Source: Defluviitaleaceae bacterium
GTDB taxonomy: Bacteria > Bacillota > Clostridia > Lachnospirales > WQUN01
Direction of reading: 5' to 3'
DNA: 64,000 nt
NCBI GenBank assembly: GCA_009786535.1
Contig: WQRX01000014.1
Coordinates: 17,212 to 81,211, forward strand
Positions 7,770-15,824 of this stretch are shown here, piece by piece. The notes beneath the pieces are model-generated. The model saw nothing but the letters and a program-made list of their open reading frames with translations. It did not search any database and was not told the DNA's origin. The first letter of the stretch is position 1. The number at the start of each line of letters is the position of its first letter. The position numbers and the translations under genes are program-made.

Positions 7770-8064
7770 GTAATAACACCCCCATGTCGGATATATCCCC
7801 TTCGGCCAAGTTCACGCCAGCAGGGGTAAGCTGTATAAATGAAGCCCAGTAGTCGTTTTCATTAATCGTAATTTCCACGAATTCTTTTTTAACGCCCGAT
7901 AAGTACATAAGGGCTTTTTTAATATCTTCGCGCTGGTGGTAGCCTTTATAACTTAACATCGTGTTTATGTTGGAAATTACGACAGGCGCACCGTAACAAT
8001 CGTATAATTTACGGATAATTTCGCCACGCAATTCTTTTATCTTGGCTATTTTCAATTTAACCAC
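7762..8064 (-). CDS. Phage winged-helix protein (gp26-like position)
   Basis: 100 residues, GTG start at 8064 overlapping the upstream stop by 8 bases. IKELRGEIIRKLYDCYGAPV starts a winged helix; the ITINENDYWASFIQLTPAGV stretch is the wing, followed by AEGDISDMGVLLHG. It has the same layout as the next gene, so the two are probably paralogues. Members of this family sit between the lysis genes and gp27 in Mu-like phages; their role is unknown. Confidence 0.6.
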   Translation of the reverse strand: MVKLKIAKIKELRGEIIRKLYDCYGAPVVISNINTMLSYKGYHQREDIKKALMYLSGVKKEFVEITINENDYWASFIQLTPAGVNLAEGDISDMGVLLHG

Positions 8065-8461
8065 TTTGTTCCAGCCTTTCTACGGCTTTGCCAATGCCCT
8101 TTACTTGAAAGTCCATCTGCATAAATGCGGTTTTAATTTCGTCCATGCAAACCGCCATTTTATCCATGGAAGCGGCATGTTTTTCTAAGCTATCGGTGAA
8201 CATCCTATCGCGCCGTGATGAATCTTCCCGTATGAGGGCCTCACGTTTTGCAGTTTCATTGCGTACAAGTTCCTCACGGCGCACGCCATCGGCTATAATG
8301 GTGTCAACACGTTCTTTAAAATTTTCTTTCAATTCGACATAAAGGGTTTCTTGCCGCCGTGATTGTTGAACATAAAGAATTATAAAGACAACCAAAAGTA
8401 CAAGGGTCAGTCCGTTTTCTTCAATTGCGGTTAAAATGTTTGCAAATTCCATCACCGTCAC
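8057..8461 (-). CDS. Single-TM coiled-coil phage protein (holin/spanin/DUF2730-like)
   Basis: 134 residues. One N-terminal membrane helix (LTLVLLVVFIILYVQQSRRQ, about 18-38) is followed by a charged coiled coil to the C-terminus. It follows the endolysin gene directly, a position used by holin- or DUF2730-type proteins (Mu gp25). The start may be GTG at 8461 or ATG at 8452. A role in lysis is positional inference. Confidence 0.55.
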   Translation of the reverse strand: MTVMEFANILTAIEENGLTLVLLVVFIILYVQQSRRQETLYVELKENFKERVDTIIADGVRREELVRNETAKREALIREDSSRRDRMFTDSLEKHAASMDKMAVCMDEIKTAFMQMDFQVKGIGKAVERLEQSG

Positions 8462-9280
8462 CTACCTTGTAGAAATATCAACTATGCCATCTTCGCTGTC
8501 CCATGTTACGGTAAGCCCTGCGCCTTGCAACGTTTTACGCACAGGTACAACTACATCGCCAAATGTACGCGCCAGCTCCTTTATGGTAACACTGTAACGA
8601 CCGCCCGAATTGTAGCCATGAATAACACCGCGCACACCATCGAACCGTATATTGATGGGTAGCAACTCTAACGTGGCGTCATTTGATTGCGTATCACAAG
8701 ACAATGTAAATGGGTCTACGTCGATAATTGCGGCCAACCGTGTATTTACCAGCATACATATTTCTTGGAAGCGGGAAAGAAGGTACGGCCCTGGGCAAGT
8801 TGTATTTGCAAACATGCCATGATGCGTAAGGCTGCCGTTTGAAGTGCCGTCAAACCATAACCCGCGTGTAACGCCGTCTTGTTGCACGATGGCGGGGTTA
8901 CGCAAGCAAATATCTACACAAAGTTCAATGAGCGCGGCGAAGGCCAAATCGCTAACGCGCCAGTCGGGCGCACCATGGCTATTGGCTACGCCAATGGTAA
9001 CGGCGCGGTGGTCGTTTGCCGCATTGGACGATGCCCAAGTACGGTCACGCTCCCTTACAGCCATACCCGTTTCCCCCGCCGATGTAATGCCATAAGTGTA
9101 ACTGGCGCGGGTGGTTAAACGTACCAACCATTCCAACAACGCACGTAAGGTGATATTGCCCGCCGTGTGGTGAATCGTAATTTTGCTTATCGGATGGTTG
9201 CGCGGCGAATTACGATGCGGGGATATTTTCTTTAAAATTGCGAGCGCACTGTTTGTGATTTTTTCTAACCAATTATTCAC
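8462..9280 (-). CDS. N-acetylmuramoyl-L-alanine amidase endolysin
   Basis: 272 residues, GTG start at 9280. An Amidase_2/PGRP domain spans about 30-185: ISKITIHHTAGN gives the first zinc His, and LTHHGMFANTTCPGPYL gives the second His and the Cys. The C-terminus (about 200-272, GVIHGYNSGGRYSVTIKELA, then VVVPVRKTLQGAGLTVTWDS) resembles the stalk/copper-amine-oxidase-N domain used in wall or spore-coat proteins, probably for binding. It cuts the stem peptide from muramic acid for host lysis. First large gene after the Mor-linked dyad, as expected for a late gene. Confidence 0.85.
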   Translation of the reverse strand: MNNWLEKITNSALAILKKISPHRNSPRNHPISKITIHHTAGNITLRALLEWLVRLTTRASYTYGITSAGETGMAVRERDRTWASSNAANDHRAVTIGVANSHGAPDWRVSDLAFAALIELCVDICLRNPAIVQQDGVTRGLWFDGTSNGSLTHHGMFANTTCPGPYLLSRFQEICMLVNTRLAAIIDVDPFTLSCDTQSNDATLELLPINIRFDGVRGVIHGYNSGGRYSVTIKELARTFGDVVVPVRKTLQGAGLTVTWDSEDGIVDISTR

Positions 9281-9389
9281 GGTTGAATTCCCCTTCCTCG
9301 CATCCGCTGCACAATTCCTTGTGCATTTCCGGATGATTTTCTGGTGTAATATCGTTTACGTCATTAACTAACGGCAATTCTAAGTTCAT
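9273..9389 (-). CDS. Small CxxC protein before endolysin
   Basis: 38 residues (MNLELPLVNDVNDITPENHP, then ELCSGCEEG near the end). GGGAG lies 8-9 bases before the ATG. The stop overlaps the endolysin GTG, so coupling is likely. The family is not recognised; one CxxC pair could bind metal. Confidence 0.45.
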   Translation of the reverse strand: MNLELPLVNDVNDITPENHPEMHKELCSGCEEGEFNRE

Positions 9390-9432
9390 AATTGTTTTCT
9401 CCCTTCGCGATAAAACTCGCCCGCCGCCGACC

Positions 9433-9451
9433 TGCACCCATTTTGGGTGCA
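9433..9451 (-). promoter_or_regulatory. Candidate Mor-binding dyad and middle/late promoter
   Basis: TGCACCC, five bases, GGGTGCA is a perfect 7-bp dyad just past the early terminator. A minus-strand TTTATC (9414-9409) lies about 20 bases downstream, placing the dyad near -40 of a predicted start around 9402, close to where Mu Mor binds at Pm. No -35 element is seen, as expected for an activated promoter. Confidence 0.45.
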
Positions 9452-9486
9452 AAAAAAGATACCGACGCGGTTCTTACGTCGGTATC
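9451..9486 (-). terminator. Intrinsic terminator after mor-like gene
   Basis: GATACCGACG and CGTCGGTATC form a perfect 10-bp stem with a 9-base loop, followed on the minus strand by seven T. It ends the early operon 19 bases after the Mor-like stop and separates it from the lysis genes. Confidence 0.85.
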
Positions 9487-9504
9487 TTATATTAGGTTGG
9501 AAGA

Positions 9505-9948
9505 TTATTGGATTGACATTGTCACAAAGATGTCATTCAAAGACAGTTGCCCTTCCATTACAGGTGGTGAACGCCTTCCACCACCAACAATGCGGCGGAT
9601 ATGTCTTTCACTATACCCATGCTTTTTTGCAAGGACGGCGGTATTGTAACCATTAAATTCGGATTTAATTGTTTGGTAAATACAGTCGATAGCGCTCCTT
9701 CTTATGGAAGGAAAGTATACCCACATGTCACCCAGTGCGTTAATAACTTGTAACGCTTTTACCTCACCTACGCGATATACCAAGTCGGGGTATTCTTCAT
9801 TTACGTTTTCGCAGTCACGCTTAAAACGCATTTGACGCCCGCGATACTCCTGTTCAATATTTACAATATCGCCAAAATTCAAGAAGTCTAACAGGCGAAT
9901 GTACGGTTCAGTTAAATCCCCGACTTTTACAATTTTTTCGATTCCCAT
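9505..9948 (-). CDS. mor: Mor-family transcription activator
   Basis: 147 residues. The C-terminal half (IYQTIKSEFNGYNTAVLAKK, then YSERHIRRIVGGGR) is the helix-turn-helix of the Mor/C activator family; the N-terminal half is the dimerisation region. In Mu, Mor activates the middle promoter that leads to late expression. As the last early gene before a terminator and a promoter dyad, it is probably the activator of the lysis/head operon at 9389 and beyond. Confidence 0.75.
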   Translation of the reverse strand: MGIEKIVKVGDLTEPYIRLLDFLNFGDIVNIEQEYRGRQMRFKRDCENVNEEYPDLVYRVGEVKALQVINALGDMWVYFPSIRRSAIDCIYQTIKSEFNGYNTAVLAKKHGYSERHIRRIVGGGRRSPPVMEGQLSLNDIFVTMSIQ

Positions 9949-9971
9949 ACGCCCACCTCTTTCAATAAAGT

Positions 9972-10388
9972 TTACACTGCTTCGGCCTGCGCATCGCGCA
10001 TCCGCGTGTGCATCGCCTTCATGCCTTCAATGGCGTCGGATGCTTTTTTCGCCGTTAGCCAAATAATGCTATCCACACCGTACCGATGTTTAACCCAAAG
10101 GTTAAGGCGTTTTGTATCTAATCGCCCTGCCGCATCCACCCAGCCAATATCCTTTGCCATACCTTGGATATACTTTTGCTGTTTGGCGGTTATCATGCCA
10201 ATTGCATTAGACTTCTTGCCTTCCAGTGCGTCAATAACGACGATGGCCTCGCGAATGGAAAGGTGCTTCATGCTATCCTTTCCCGTTAAATGATGAATGA
10301 AGCCGTGCATTTCATCGTTGTCCAGCTTCTTTTCCCGCGCCGGCGTAAAAATTTTACGCCGCTGTGCATCAGACATTTTGGCGGCCAT
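9972..10388 (-). CDS. gemA: GemA-like regulatory protein (DUF1018)
   Basis: 138 residues from the ATG at 10388, which has AGGGGTG seven bases upstream; an in-frame ATG at 10406 overlaps Gam. The region ITAKQQKYIQGMAKDIGWVD, then LDTKRLNLWVKHRYGVDSI, is the GemA/gp16 signature (DUF1018). Mu GemA changes host gene expression and DNA topology; the mechanism in Firmicute relatives is not known. Lies between Gam and Mor as in Mu-like phages. Confidence 0.75.
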   Translation of the reverse strand: MAAKMSDAQRRKIFTPAREKKLDNDEMHGFIHHLTGKDSMKHLSIREAIVVIDALEGKKSNAIGMITAKQQKYIQGMAKDIGWVDAAGRLDTKRLNLWVKHRYGVDSIIWLTAKKASDAIEGMKAMHTRMRDAQAEAV

Positions 10389-10402
10389 AATTTCACCCCT
10401 TA

Positions 10403-10888
10403 TCATTTAATCTTTGTTACATCAATTTCCATGAAATACTTATCTTCAACCTTGCGGGTTGCGCCAACGCTGGCGATTTCATCATCAGTGTATTTTTCCA
10501 ACACTTCCTTGTTTACCGTTTCTTTAACTGCGATACAGTCAACCATGCCAAAATCGCGCAAGTTTTTAAGAATTGAATTTAACTTGCTGGTGGGTACAGA
10601 CACGCTGGACGATTGGCGGAAGCCAACCTTGCCAAAGTTAAGTGTTTTTGTTTTACCTTCCATGTTGGCACGTTCGGCCTCTACAAAAGATTTAACCGTA
10701 GCGGCAAGTTGCTCTTTGCGCTTTTCTAATGGGTCAGATAACCCCTTCGCCACTTCCTTTGCATCATTAATGGCGATATTCATATCTGCGGTAATGGTGG
10801 AAATGGCAATGCCGACTTCGCAAATCTCACGCAGACAATCGTCCACTTCATCCCAATTTTGCAAACTGGGTAATTTCACTTTAGCCAT
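10403..10888 (-). CDS. gam: Mu Gam-like host-nuclease inhibitor
   Basis: 161 residues starting MAKVKLPSLQNWDEVDDCLR at 10888 (GAGGG upstream). The long paired helices (about 10-85) and the middle NFGKVGFRQSSSVSVP motif identify Gam, a Ku-like dimer that coats linear DNA ends and blocks RecBCD-type exonucleases. It protects phage DNA during transposition. The upstream in-frame extension to 10984 is rejected because it overlaps the previous gene without a ribosome site. Confidence 0.8.
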   Translation of the reverse strand: MAKVKLPSLQNWDEVDDCLREICEVGIAISTITADMNIAINDAKEVAKGLSDPLEKRKEQLAATVKSFVEAERANMEGKTKTLNFGKVGFRQSSSVSVPTSKLNSILKNLRDFGMVDCIAVKETVNKEVLEKYTDDEIASVGATRKVEDKYFMEIDVTKIK

Positions 10889-10914
10889 ACTAAGCCCTCG
10901 CTTTCTTTTGGTTG

Positions 10915-11118
10915 TTATTTGGTGGGAAATTTCCCTTGTTGATAAAATTGAAATATATTTTGCGTGGTGGCCCACTTGGGACAATCGCCCGAAGCATGTA
11001 GCACACCAGTGCGATATATTTTGAAATAATGCACTTGGTGGAATTTTTTATGGAACTTCTTAACCGTATACACAACGCCGCTTGTGTCTGTATAATCTTT
11101 CATTGCGATGCGCTTCAT
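10915..11118 (-). CDS. Hypothetical early phage protein
   Basis: 67 residues starting MKRIAMKDYTDTSGVVYTVK (AAAAGGGG upstream of 11118). Basic, with one Cys and several aromatics. No family recognised. It lies between MuB and Gam where Mu-like phages keep small accessory genes. Confidence 0.5.
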   Translation of the reverse strand: MKRIAMKDYTDTSGVVYTVKKFHKKFHQVHYFKIYRTGVLHASGDCPKWATTQNIFQFYQQGKFPTK

Positions 11119-11167
11119 GGTATCAACCCCTTTTATGTAAACTGGCGGAAAACGCCAGTGTGTTGCT

Positions 11168-12133
11168 TTATGACACGACACGTATGCGCATTGCCTTGGC
11201 CACCCGCGCTAATTCTGCGGCGCTTACTTCGGCATAGGTTTTGTGCTTATACTCTGCCATCGCGTTATTTAACGCCTGTACCGCCTTACGAATGGATACC
11301 GATGTACTTATCCTGTGAAGCAGTTCGTAGGTAGATACATCAAAGTTGGCGGCGGAAAATATTTGCCGTATATCCTCTAGCTTGGTTTGGGTAGCCACCA
11401 CATGCGCCCAAAGCAGAACGCGGTCATCTACTTGCTTGTATGCGGCGGTTTGCCGTTCCTTCAACTCATAGAAAATTTCATCGTTACCTACCAACGCCAT
11501 GCCGATGCGCTCGCCTGTGTCCTCGTCCTCTGTACGGTCAACAATACACCGCAGGTGATTTACTACCCGCGCTTTTAGATGCTGGGCTTCATCGACAATG
11601 ATTACCCGCTTGCTACCTTTTAACTTTGCAATAATTTCTGCGAAGATACGGCGGTTTAAACGCTCTTTAATCTTCAATTTTTCGGCAATTAATTCATTAA
11701 CGCCTGTAATGGTGGCTTCGGTGGGGGACACGGTGATTACAATGGAATTGGGGTTGTCCTTTGCATACTGTTGCACTGCCATGGTCTTGCCCGTACCCGG
11801 GTCGCCGTAGGCCACGCCAAATTCACCTTGTACATGGCAGGTGCGTATTAACCCCGTTACCTGTGCGCTATTGGTTGTCATAACAAACTTAGGCTTGCGG
11901 GGCGGGGCTACTTCGCGCTTTTCTGCCATGGATAAAAATTGTGAAATATGCTCACGCATTTTATGTGGTGCGGGGTAAGTGTCACTCATGTACTGGCTTA
12001 GCCCCGATGCGTTACCCAATCCCATTGCACGCGCAATAGCGTTTTGTGACATGCCCGTTTTTTGCTGGTATGCCATAATTGCGGCGCGGGCTTCCTCGTC
12101 GGTGGTGATGTTAATAATTGCTTGGTTGTCCAT
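11168..12133 (-). CDS. MuB-like transposition ATPase
   Basis: 321 residues. An N-terminal XRE-like DNA-binding domain (about 14-65, MSQNAIARAMGLGNASGLSQ) is followed by an AAA+ ATPase with Walker A GDPGTGKT near residue 112 and Walker B VIIVDEAQH near 175. The C-terminal helical domain matches MuB. It binds DNA as ATP filaments, selects targets, stimulates MuA and gives target immunity. GGAGG upstream of the ATG. It follows MuA after one small membrane protein. Confidence 0.9.
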   Translation of the reverse strand: MDNQAIINITTDEEARAAIMAYQQKTGMSQNAIARAMGLGNASGLSQYMSDTYPAPHKMREHISQFLSMAEKREVAPPRKPKFVMTTNSAQVTGLIRTCHVQGEFGVAYGDPGTGKTMAVQQYAKDNPNSIVITVSPTEATITGVNELIAEKLKIKERLNRRIFAEIIAKLKGSKRVIIVDEAQHLKARVVNHLRCIVDRTEDEDTGERIGMALVGNDEIFYELKERQTAAYKQVDDRVLLWAHVVATQTKLEDIRQIFSAANFDVSTYELLHRISTSVSIRKAVQALNNAMAEYKHKTYAEVSAAELARVAKAMRIRVVS

Positions 12134-12151
12134 AAATGTAGCCTCCTTTTT

Positions 12152-12346
12152 TTATATTGCCGCCGCTAAAATAAGCAGCAGTAGCGTTACAATTGCCCAG
12201 TACGGGCCGTTGGTTTCAAACCATGCCTTGCGTTCGTGTTTGCTTTTGGTGAATAAATCACGCAATGCGAATACCAGCGTTACCCCTGCTGCGATAACCA
12301 ACAGTACGATTACCACGTCGGAGAGTATCCATAAATTTCTTGCCAT
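12152..12346 (-). CDS. Small two-TM membrane protein
   Basis: 64 residues with two hydrophobic helices (about 8-28 and 46-63) and a charged loop between them. AGGAGG upstream. Located between MuA and MuB. It could be a holin-like or superinfection-exclusion protein, but no family is recognised. Confidence 0.6.
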   Translation of the reverse strand: MARNLWILSDVVIVLLVIAAGVTLVFALRDLFTKSKHERKAWFETNGPYWAIVTLLLLILAAAI

Positions 12347-12365
12347 TCCCTGCCTCCTGCCTTGG

Positions 12366-14357
12366 CTACACAGCCATACGTTTTTCTTGCTGGTCTAATA
12401 GATGTTGAGAACTTGCATACAGGTCTAGCGGTTCATAATCATCGCTTACGGCCTTGCGCGATGCGGATGCGATTGGGCGTACCAGTTCCACCATTTTGGG
12501 CTTGGGTTTATGCGCCTGGGCATTGGCTTGTCCTTCTATAAAATAGTCGAGCATGGCATCGGATGCCTTTTGCACTTCTGCTTCTTCGATACGCTTGTAA
12601 TTGGCCACTGTTTTAATGGCGTGGCGTTTGGCACGTTGCGCCGTTTGTATTTCTTCGCTGTTTGCATCGTAGCCCAGCACGGTATCCAGCGCGGCTTCGC
12701 ATATGAACCGACCGTCTGTATCAAAAACGCGAATACTTTCCAGCTTGGCGGGGTCGTACCGTACATACACTTCCTTGCCGCAACAGTCGCGCCAAAGGCC
12801 TTCATCAAAGTAATTCAAACGTTGACCGTAAACCTTAATGGATAAGGTTTTGCTAACATTCATCGTTCCCTTGCCGTAGCGCATAAACATAAGGTCTAGC
12901 AGATTTGGCGGCACGATGCGTTGCTCGTAGAGTTCTTCTGCAAAGGCTTCGTTGGGTGTGCGCCCGTTCATCCCTTCGCCGCGGTGGGGCTGTTGGTTGT
13001 ACCATCCTTCAATGTAGGCATCCGCAAATTTGATAAAATCTAATATGGCGGGTATGTTTCCTTGCTTTAGCGCTTTGGCTAAGCTGTCGGGCTTTTCCAG
13101 CACATGCCCACCTGTATAGGTATCATGCAATTTGCTAAAATCATCCTTTACGCCGCGGAAGGCACGTTCGATACCTTTCGCGCGGGCGTTTTTGGGCAGT
13201 GCTGTTTTAAATTCAATGCCCATATCTTCTAATATAGTGGGGGGCTTAAACTCGCCTTCCTTTAACTTGGCAGATTTACGGAAGCCGTTACCGCCGAAGT
13301 CGTGGAAAAGGAATTCCCGCCCGTTGTCGCAGTAAATCATTTTTGGTGCGCCGTATTTCGCAATACCGTTTTTAAGGGCTAATAACGTTGCATCTGCGCA
13401 GGGGTTTTCCGTTACGCACCAGCCCATAAATTTGCGTGTCTTAACGTCCATAAACGCGGTGAGGTATACACGGGTTTGCTTGCCGTCCTTGCTTACGATT
13501 ACGTCAAATTTGTGGTTATCGGCTACCCAAATGTCATTGGGTTGCATATCATACATGCGGGTGATATGCGGGGCACAATCGCCTACAAACTCTGTGTGGC
13601 GTTTACGGAAATACTTGCGCACGGTTAACGGGATGTTTTGCGCCACCCGTTCAAACATATCTACCTTGGGCATTTCGGGTACATTTTCCGCGCCGTAGCG
13701 GCGTAATAGCTCCCGATGGGTTAAGAAGGCACACTGCTTTGCGCTGAGTTCATGGTCATCAAGGTAGTAACATTCGAAGATGTCTACCATTTCCGGGGTC
13801 ATTTTGCGGGCGTGGTTGCCATGCTTGCCGCGCTTACTTATAAGACTTAGCTCGCCTTTTTCCTTCAAATCCTTGCGCTTGCGGTGTAACTGGCTATTGG
13901 AAAGGCTTTTTGCATAAGCGGGGGGATTGGCTGCCCATTTGTTATTGGTAAGGGCAACGTAGGTTGCATCCGCTTCCGCAAGGCTATTGCCGTTCTCTTC
14001 CGCATTGGTACGGAATTTCTGCCATTCGTCCAAGATGCCTTTCCAAAAGAAAAGTTCCCTGCGTTCGGATTCGGTTAGGTTTTCATAATCGGGGACGGGG
14101 GTAAACCGCAGGGATAGAGCCTCTTCCTGTGTGTTTATGGTTTGCTGCATGGCTGCCAACTGCTGGCGCTTGTATTTGGTTTGCAACTTTTTATCCAAGG
14201 CGGTTAGGGGGATGCGGTACACAACCACGCTTCCACTTTTATTATTTTCTGCCATTTCTGCACATATAGTGGAATTTGAAATTTGCTTCCGTACAAAACG
14301 CTCCGTACACCCTTTAAGCTCTGCCACTTCCTTAACCGTTAAGCAAATATCTGCCAT
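12366..14357 (-). CDS. MuA-like DDE transposase
   Basis: 663 residues from the ATG at 14357 (GGCGGGGG upstream). The N-terminal Mu-type HTH (CLTVKEVAELKGCTERFVRK) binds end sequences. The rve-type catalytic core carries D in NDIWVADNHKFD, D in MIYCDNGREF and E in KGIERAFRGVKDDF, followed by the mu-C beta barrel (YGQRLNYFDEGLWRDCCGKE). It catalyses strand transfer for integration and replicative transposition. All three acidic residues are present. The longer frame upstream to 14504 lacks a ribosome site. Confidence 0.92.
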   Translation of the reverse strand: MADICLTVKEVAELKGCTERFVRKQISNSTICAEMAENNKSGSVVVYRIPLTALDKKLQTKYKRQQLAAMQQTINTQEEALSLRFTPVPDYENLTESERRELFFWKGILDEWQKFRTNAEENGNSLAEADATYVALTNNKWAANPPAYAKSLSNSQLHRKRKDLKEKGELSLISKRGKHGNHARKMTPEMVDIFECYYLDDHELSAKQCAFLTHRELLRRYGAENVPEMPKVDMFERVAQNIPLTVRKYFRKRHTEFVGDCAPHITRMYDMQPNDIWVADNHKFDVIVSKDGKQTRVYLTAFMDVKTRKFMGWCVTENPCADATLLALKNGIAKYGAPKMIYCDNGREFLFHDFGGNGFRKSAKLKEGEFKPPTILEDMGIEFKTALPKNARAKGIERAFRGVKDDFSKLHDTYTGGHVLEKPDSLAKALKQGNIPAILDFIKFADAYIEGWYNQQPHRGEGMNGRTPNEAFAEELYEQRIVPPNLLDLMFMRYGKGTMNVSKTLSIKVYGQRLNYFDEGLWRDCCGKEVYVRYDPAKLESIRVFDTDGRFICEAALDTVLGYDANSEEIQTAQRAKRHAIKTVANYKRIEEAEVQKASDAMLDYFIEGQANAQAHKPKPKMVELVRPIASASRKAVSDDYEPLDLYASSQHLLDQQEKRMAV

Positions 14358-14402
14358 AAAAGTATTCCCCCGCCTTTCGTATGTAGTTTTTTGTCTCATT
14401 AT

Positions 14403-14423
14403 GTGGTACATTTGGTGTAGCAC
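14403..14423. promoter_or_regulatory. Imperfect palindrome between MuA and a divergent gene
   Basis: GTGGTACA, five bases, TGTAGCAC; one mismatch. Centred in the 84-base gap between the divergent starts at 14357 and 14442. A possible operator for the + strand gene. Confidence 0.35.
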
Positions 14424-14441
14424 ACTGTAGGAGTGATTTAA

Positions 14442-14939
14442 ATGCAACCTGTAAAAGTATTTCCCACAACCATGTTGAAGAATGAATTCCCCGATATACA
14501 CCACGATGCTGTTTTAATGGGCGATGTATTGCGTGAAAAATATGTTTGTCCACTTGATGAAGTTGCAAGCAATGCGCTTGAATTTATGGTTATAAGTTCT
14601 AAAAAGAAAAAATCAAACGCATTGCTAAACCTTCGACGGATATATATCACAACAGGTATTTTTGAATTCTCACTTGTTGCCGCTGTAGCGGACGAGCATC
14701 TTTTCGCTAATTTAATGACCGATGCTAATCGGTATAAATCTTCATTTAATGCAGATAGCGAAATGCCTTTAGATAAATTTCCGCACATTTGGCTTTTTAA
14801 TGGTAGAAAGTTAAAAGCACATTCATATATCCCTGCAAAGTTTGCTTTGAATCTTGTTAACGGGCTTGCTAACCTTAACTATGTTGATGTTTCGCTTTTA
14901 CTTTCGCGGCTTTCGATTGACCCGCGTGAACTTCAATGA
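14442..14939 (+). CDS. Orphan phage cargo protein, opposite orientation
   Basis: 165 residues (MQPVKVFPTTMLKNEFPDIH and on), GGAG eight bases before the ATG. Mixed alpha/beta, soluble, no recognised domain. It is the only + strand gene inside the leftward early operon, the usual sign of a moron with its own promoter, perhaps expressed in the lysogen. Its 3' end overlaps the opposite gene (14875-15102) by 65 bases. Function unknown. Confidence 0.5.
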   Translation: MQPVKVFPTTMLKNEFPDIHHDAVLMGDVLREKYVCPLDEVASNALEFMVISSKKKKSNALLNLRRIYITTGIFEFSLVAAVADEHLFANLMTDANRYKSSFNADSEMPLDKFPHIWLFNGRKLKAHSYIPAKFALNLVNGLANLNYVDVSLLLSRLSIDPRELQ

Positions 14940-15102
14940 CAACATTTAAAATCGGTAAGTTAATGGTGAGCCATGGTTTAATTTTTTTTGAATTAACACC
15001 AAAGGCTTCCGCTTCTCGTCGCGGAAGGTCATCATAATAGGCTTTCAAGATGGGATTTTTACTAATTTCATCATAAAATGGTTCAATTGTTGGGCATCGC
15101 AT
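14875..15102 (-). CDS. Hypothetical early phage protein
   Basis: 75 residues starting MRCPTIEPFYDEISKNPILK, with TAGGAGG in front of 15102. The last 20 codons overlap the convergent orphan gene. Basic C-terminus (KAAKVKAKHQHS). No family recognised. Preceded by a 69-base intergenic repeat. Confidence 0.5.
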   Translation of the reverse strand: MRCPTIEPFYDEISKNPILKAYYDDLPRREAEAFGVNSKKIKPWLTINLPILNVVIEVHAGQSKAAKVKAKHQHS

Positions 15103-15120
15103 TTTTATTCCTCCTAATTT

Positions 15121-15189
15121 TTTAGCGTAGCCGGGGTTGTGACCGGCTTCCCGCATTACCAGCCCCAAAGGGCTGTCACTCTGCGATTA
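15121..15189 (-). repeat. Intergenic repeat copy A
   Basis: 69 bases, about 90% identical to 15467-15536. On the minus strand it starts at the upstream stop codon (TAATCGCAGAGTG) and contains two hairpins (AGCCC with GGGCT; GCCGG with CCGGC), then runs into the next ribosome site. No T-run, so not a terminator. Confidence 0.75.
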
Positions 15190-15453
15190 TTCAATTTTCA
15201 AGCCATTTTTAAATATCTCTTCATAAGACATGTCCCTTGCGCATTTGATTGGCACAACCGGATGGGGGTTGTCCACAAAATAATGCTTGCGCGCCGGATT
15301 CCAAACTGCTCCGATAGAGCGCAAAAAACGCTTTTCGTCTGATGTCAGCTTTCTGTGTTTGTTTTCGCTCCAATACCGTTTGCTGATGATTAGACGGCTT
15401 CCGTGGTCACCGATGTTTAAGCACGCGTGCGTTCCCAGTTTTTTCATCTTCAT
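15187..15453 (-). CDS. Hypothetical early phage protein
   Basis: 88 residues (MKMKKLGTHACLNIGDHGSR and on), CTAGGAGG before the ATG. Basic, with RLIISKRYWSENKHRKLTSD and FLRSIGAVWNPARKHYFVDN. The latter looks like a small single-domain DNA- or nucleotide-binding fold, but I cannot assign it. It sits between the two repeat copies. Confidence 0.5.
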   Translation of the reverse strand: MKMKKLGTHACLNIGDHGSRLIISKRYWSENKHRKLTSDEKRFLRSIGAVWNPARKHYFVDNPHPVVPIKCARDMSYEEIFKNGLKIE

Positions 15454-15466
15454 ATGCCTCCTAGCT

Positions 15467-15536
15467 TTTAGTGTAGCCGGGGTTGTGACCGGCTTCCCGC
15501 ATTACCAACCCCCAAGGGGCTGCCACTCTGCGATTA
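15467..15536 (-). repeat. Intergenic repeat copy B
   Basis: 70 bases matching 15121-15189, again starting exactly at the stop codon of the upstream gene and ending at the ribosome site of the next. Same two hairpins; the AGCCC stem is changed to ACCCCC with GGGGC. Confidence 0.75.
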
Positions 15537-15797
15537 GCGTAAATCCTCAATTTCATTTACAATGCCGCGGCGTTGTGCTTCGAAAAAGATTAAGTCAGAT
15601 AGAGGTTTTAACCACGATGGCTGTTTGTTTGGTGCAGTGGTATCGCTGTACCGCGTGACTTCCAAATAATCCAGCGCTAATTTTTCGTTTGAAACGCCAC
15701 CAACCACACCTGCATAAATCCTCACCGTTTCCAGTGTTTGCTCGTTCATGTTAATGGGTTGCGTTCTTGCAAGCTTTACTAGGTCAAATGTTGCCAT
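15534..15797 (-). CDS. Hypothetical early phage protein
   Basis: 87 residues starting MATFDLVKLARTQPINMNEQ (GGAG eight bases upstream of 15797). Soluble, no recognised domain. Early-operon position. Confidence 0.5.
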   Translation of the reverse strand: MATFDLVKLARTQPINMNEQTLETVRIYAGVVGGVSNEKLALDYLEVTRYSDTTAPNKQPSWLKPLSDLIFFEAQRRGIVNEIEDLR

Positions 15798-15824
15798 ATT
15801 CAAATCTCCTTTCTGGTGATTGGG

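Noticed and set aside
10889..10984. N-terminal extension of Gam
   Set aside because: Covers the previous gene and lacks a ribosome site; ATG at 10888 has one.
15121..15189. Intergenic repeat read as a terminator
   Set aside because: Hairpins are not followed by T on either strand; the module runs into a ribosome site.
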